Shown here piece by piece: positions 61,228 to 64,000 of a DNA stretch of 64,000 nucleotides. Under the pieces are notes generated by a model. It saw only the letters and a list, made by a program, of their open reading frames with translations, was not told the DNA's origin and did no database searches. Made by a program: the position numbers and the translations under genes. Position 1 is the stretch's first letter. Each line of letters begins with the position of its first letter. Origin of the DNA: Streptomyces umbrinus (lineage in GTDB: Bacteria; Actinomycetota; Actinomycetes; Streptomycetales; Streptomycetaceae); NCBI RefSeq assembly GCF_030817415.1, contig NZ_JAUSZI010000002.1:1426001-1490000 (forward strand). The letters run 5' to 3'.

Positions 61228-62811
61228 TTGTCCCAGAACTCCCCCGCCACGCAGCCCCCGTCCCTCACCGAGGTCGAGCCCTACGGCGTCGAGCGGATCC
61301 CCGACGCGGACCGCTCCGCGAGCCCGCTCGACCTCTTCCGGCTCGCCTTCGGCGGGGCCAACACCTTCTCCACCTGCGTACTCGGGGCCTTCCCCATCCT
61401 CTTCGGCCTCTCCTTCTGGCAGGGGCTCGCGGCGACGCTCCTCGGGGTGATCGCGGGTGCGCTGATCCTGTGTCCGATGGCGGTCTTCGGGCCGGTGAAC
61501 GGGACGAACAACGCCGTCTCCTCCTCCGCCCACCTGGGCGTGCACGGCCGGGTCGTCGGTTCGTTCCTGTCGCTGCTCACCGCGGTCGCGTTCTTCTCCA
61601 TCTCGGTGTGGAGCTCGGGCGACGCCCTGGTCGGCGGTGCGCACCGGCTCTTCGGACTGAGCCGCAGCGATCTGTCGTACGTCGTCGCGTACGCGCTGTT
61701 CGCCGTGCTGGTGCTCGCGGTGTGCGTGTACGGGTTCCGCTTCATGCTGTTCGTCAACAAGGTCGCGGTGACCTCGGCGACCCTGCTGTTCCTGCTCGGC
61801 GCGGTGGCCTTCGCCGGGGACTTCGACCCCTCGTACGCGGGGATCTTCACGGCGTCGGCCGACGCGGCGACACAGGATCTGTTCTGGCCGTCGTTCATCG
61901 GCTCCGCGCTGATCGTGCTGTCGAACCCGGTGTCCTTCGGCGCGTTCCTCGGCGACTGGTCGCGCTACATCCCGGCGAGCACTCCCCGCCGCAGGGTGAT
62001 CGGCGCCGCGTTCCTGTCGCAGATCGCGACGCTGCTGCCGTTCGTTTTCGGCCTGGCGACCGCGAGCATCATCGCGGCGAAGGCACCGGACTACGTCGAT
62101 CCCGCGGCCCCGAACTTCGTGGGCGGGCTGCTGGCCATCTCGCCGAGCTGGTTCTTCCTGCCGGTGTGTCTGCTCGCGCTGATCGGCGGCATGGCGACGG
62201 GCACGACCGCGCTGTACGGGACCGGGCTCGACTTCTCGTCCGTGTTCCCCCGGCTGTCCCGGGTCCAGGCGACGGTGCTGGTGGGCGTGCTGTCCATCGC
62301 GTTCATCTTCGTCGGGCGCTTCGGCTTCGACCTCGTACAGAGCATCTCCACGTTCGCCACGATGATCATCACGTGTACGACGCCGTGGATGGTCGTGATG
62401 ATGCTGGGCTTCTTCACCCGGCGCGGCTGGTACGACCCCGACGCGCTGCAGGTCTTCAACCGGCGCCAGCGGGGCGGCCGTTACTGGTTCGCGCACGGCT
62501 GGAACTGGCGCGGGATGACCGCCTGGTGGGTCTCCGCCGTCATCGGCGTCCTCTTCACGAACATCCCCGGCCAGTTCGTGGGCCCGCTCGGTGACCTGGC
62601 CGGCGGGGTCGACATCGGCCTGCCGATCTCTCTGGCGGTCTCCGCCGTGCTGTTCCTGTCGCTGCTGTGGTTCTTCCCCGAACCGCGGGCGGCGTACGGG
62701 CCGGAGGGCGCTCGCCTGGTCCGTACCGTCGATGTACCGGTACCACCGATCACCGGACCGGGCAGCGAGGCCGACGAGAACCGCCCGGTCCTGGCCACCG
62801 AGGGCTCCTGA
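61228..62811 (+). CDS. NCS1-family purine/cytosine permease
   Basis: A 527-residue 12-TM transporter: 'LDLFRLAFGGANTFSTCVLGAFPILFGLSFWQGLAATLLGVIAGALILCPMAVFGPVNGTNNAVSSSAHLGVHGRVVGSFLSLLTA' is the NCS1 N-terminal region, and 'NPVSFGAFLGDWSRYIP' and 'YGTGLDFSSVFPRLSR' follow. NCS1 proteins import cytosine, purines, hydantoin or allantoin with cations. The start is uncertain: TTG 61228 has GGAG 7 nt upstream; GTG 61201 is the alternative. The frame is open from 60973, but the early part covers repeats. Confidence 0.9.
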   Translation: MSQNSPATQPPSLTEVEPYGVERIPDADRSASPLDLFRLAFGGANTFSTCVLGAFPILFGLSFWQGLAATLLGVIAGALILCPMAVFGPVNGTNNAVSSSAHLGVHGRVVGSFLSLLTAVAFFSISVWSSGDALVGGAHRLFGLSRSDLSYVVAYALFAVLVLAVCVYGFRFMLFVNKVAVTSATLLFLLGAVAFAGDFDPSYAGIFTASADAATQDLFWPSFIGSALIVLSNPVSFGAFLGDWSRYIPASTPRRRVIGAAFLSQIATLLPFVFGLATASIIAAKAPDYVDPAAPNFVGGLLAISPSWFFLPVCLLALIGGMATGTTALYGTGLDFSSVFPRLSRVQATVLVGVLSIAFIFVGRFGFDLVQSISTFATMIITCTTPWMVVMMLGFFTRRGWYDPDALQVFNRRQRGGRYWFAHGWNWRGMTAWWVSAVIGVLFTNIPGQFVGPLGDLAGGVDIGLPISLAVSAVLFLSLLWFFPEPRAAYGPEGARLVRTVDVPVPPITGPGSEADENRPVLATEGS

Positions 62812-62910
62812 CGACTTCTGACGGCTTCTGAGCACTTCGGGGGGCGAAAACCGGACAGCCCGCTCGGCCGGGGGTCGTCGAGGAGCGGTGCCTTCGTAGA
62901 CTGCCGCGCC

Positions 62911-63912
62911 ATGGAAGAGATCTACGAGCTGGGCGCGATCACGTGTCCGTCCGGTGAGTTGGTGGTCCTCGACGGTGGTCACCTGGGCATGTGGAGCGGG
63001 GAGCGGTCGCCTGCGGAGGTGGACCCGGGGGCGTTCGGCGTCCAGGATCCGGAGGTCGCCGCCGATGTGAGCGGAGCGACCGACTTCTCGATCACCGGCC
63101 CCGACGCCGACACCGCGGCCCACTCGTTCGACCGGCAGCCCGGCCGCATGCTCCACGACATCCCGGCGTCCTCGGTCGCGCGGCTGCGTGAACTCTTCGA
63201 CGCGCACTGCCGGGAACACGGCTTCGACGCCCGGCTGGAGGCCTGTGCCGAGCGAGTGCCGCACCGGGAGCGGGTCCGGCGGTGCGCGACGCGGGGCGGC
63301 GGCTGCTTCCTGATGCACGGGGTGCCGGTCGTGGCGCTCGGCGGCCTGCCCCGCGACCGGGCCCTCCCGGTGCTGGCGTCCGGCGCCGGCATCGTGATCC
63401 CGGTGGACCCGGCCCCCGCCGCCAAGCGCGTGGAACTCGGCGACATCCGGGTCGACTGGGCCCGGCTGCTCTTCGGGGACGCCGACGCGCTGAACGCCTG
63501 GCAGCACGACGAGCCCGTGGACGGACTGGCCGACGTCGCGTTCTGGGGCGCCGCCGAGGAGGAGGCCGCCGCCGAGTTCGCGGCTCCCGCGCTCGGCGAG
63601 CCCGGCGAGGACGGGGTCAGGGGCTGGACGGGGCTGACCGTGTCGGAGGCGATGCGCCGGGCCGGTGCCCTCTTCGACTGGAAGGAGGCCGCCCCGGGGC
63701 GGCGGCTGATGGTGGACTTCCGCCCGCACTCCCACCACTGGCAGGTCATGCGTGAGGTCCGCGCCTCCGCGGTCGAGTCCGGAACCGTCGAGGTCGGCGG
63801 CGCGCGCGTGCTCTGCACCATGACCGGTCAGGGCGACGGCTGGTTCCCCGTGTCGGCGGAGCTCGGCCCGGCCGGCGAACTCGTCGCCGTACGGGTCTCG
63901 TTCCCGAGCTGA
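62911..63912 (+). CDS. Conserved hypothetical protein (333 aa)
   Basis: A 333-residue soluble protein without signal or TM segments. Features: 'YELGAITCPSGELVVLDGGHLGMWSGERSP' near the N-terminus, 'GGGCFLMHGVPVVALGGLPRDRALPVLASGAG' in the middle, and a C-terminus 'PHSHHWQVMREVRASAVESGTVEVGGARVLCTMTGQGDGWFPVSAELGPAGELVAVRVSF'. I do not recognise a domain; the layout resembles Streptomyces hypothetical proteins described only by sequence. Codon use is normal. The last 88 bases of the window contain no recognisable feature. Confidence 0.75.
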   Translation: MEEIYELGAITCPSGELVVLDGGHLGMWSGERSPAEVDPGAFGVQDPEVAADVSGATDFSITGPDADTAAHSFDRQPGRMLHDIPASSVARLRELFDAHCREHGFDARLEACAERVPHRERVRRCATRGGGCFLMHGVPVVALGGLPRDRALPVLASGAGIVIPVDPAPAAKRVELGDIRVDWARLLFGDADALNAWQHDEPVDGLADVAFWGAAEEEAAAEFAAPALGEPGEDGVRGWTGLTVSEAMRRAGALFDWKEAAPGRRLMVDFRPHSHHWQVMREVRASAVESGTVEVGGARVLCTMTGQGDGWFPVSAELGPAGELVAVRVSFPS

Positions 63913-64000
63913 GACCGACCGGCCCGGCGATCTTCGCGTCGACGGTGGACGGATCTTGTCCCGCTCGTCAGGATCGTCGCAGGAACGGCGTGGTGTCCGC

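Overview
The window is high-GC DNA with long GC-biased reading frames, GTG/TTG starts, purine-rich Shine-Dalgarno sites and rare TTA codons. Together with a SapB/AmfS-type morphogenetic lanthipeptide cluster, SpoIIE-type phosphatases, a Streptomyces subtilisin inhibitor and a streptogrisin-like protease, this points to a Streptomyces chromosome, probably accessory or arm-proximal sequence.

Layout. (1) 1-4850: the end of a beta-propeller protein, a secreted GH5 glycosidase and a TetM/Otr(A)-type ribosomal protection GTPase preceded by an overlapping upstream ORF that looks like a leader peptide. (2) 5046-12678: a molybdenum hydroxylase operon (coxS-coxL-coxM, a Ser-Gly minisatellite, MoxR ATPase, VWA protein, XdhC) whose CoxL carries the form II motif AYRGAGR. 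(3) 12757-18283: an SDR with divergent TetR regulator, a phosphotransferase, a phosphoesterase and a multidomain SpoIIE phosphatase. (4) 18292-21441: a decayed caspase-nSTAND-WD40 conflict protein beside an intact EACC1 partner gene. (5) 21709-28897: a complete amf/ram-type class III lanthipeptide cluster (synthetase, 38-aa precursor, two ABC half-transporters, response regulator), followed by a second SpoIIE phosphatase.

(6) 31511-34358: secreted protease with repetitive acidic tail, thioesterase, PfpI-like protein. (7) 34864-41138: a 71-aa double-glycine-leader peptide, a terminator-like hairpin and a dedicated NHLM-type export operon (HlyD-like adaptor, C39 peptidase-ABC transporter, second ABC transporter), with no recognisable modification enzyme. 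This is the best candidate for an undescribed system. (8) 41162-44629: SRPBCC/ArsR pair, alpha/beta hydrolase, and a DHA2 drug exporter behind palindromic operators. (9) 44731-50031: solute-binding lipoprotein, fused DppBC-like permease, MFS exporter and acetyltransferase, with no ATPase in sight. (10) 50042-58899: a bldA-type TTA-containing STAS gene, and a carbohydrate ABC operon with LacI repressor and DUF2264 protein behind a promoter whose spacer contains a LacI-type operator; then an unusual regulator with two MerR DNA-binding domains. (11) 59072-63912: small hypothetical proteins, an SSI-family inhibitor with predicted P1 Arg, a 32-aa membrane peptide, an NCS1 permease and a conserved hypothetical protein.

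No rRNA, tRNA, CRISPR array, insertion sequence or prophage was recognised. At least three copies of a dispersed GC-rich repeat (around 739, 31355 and 56064) lie between genes. All assignments come from reading motifs and translations; no database search was run.
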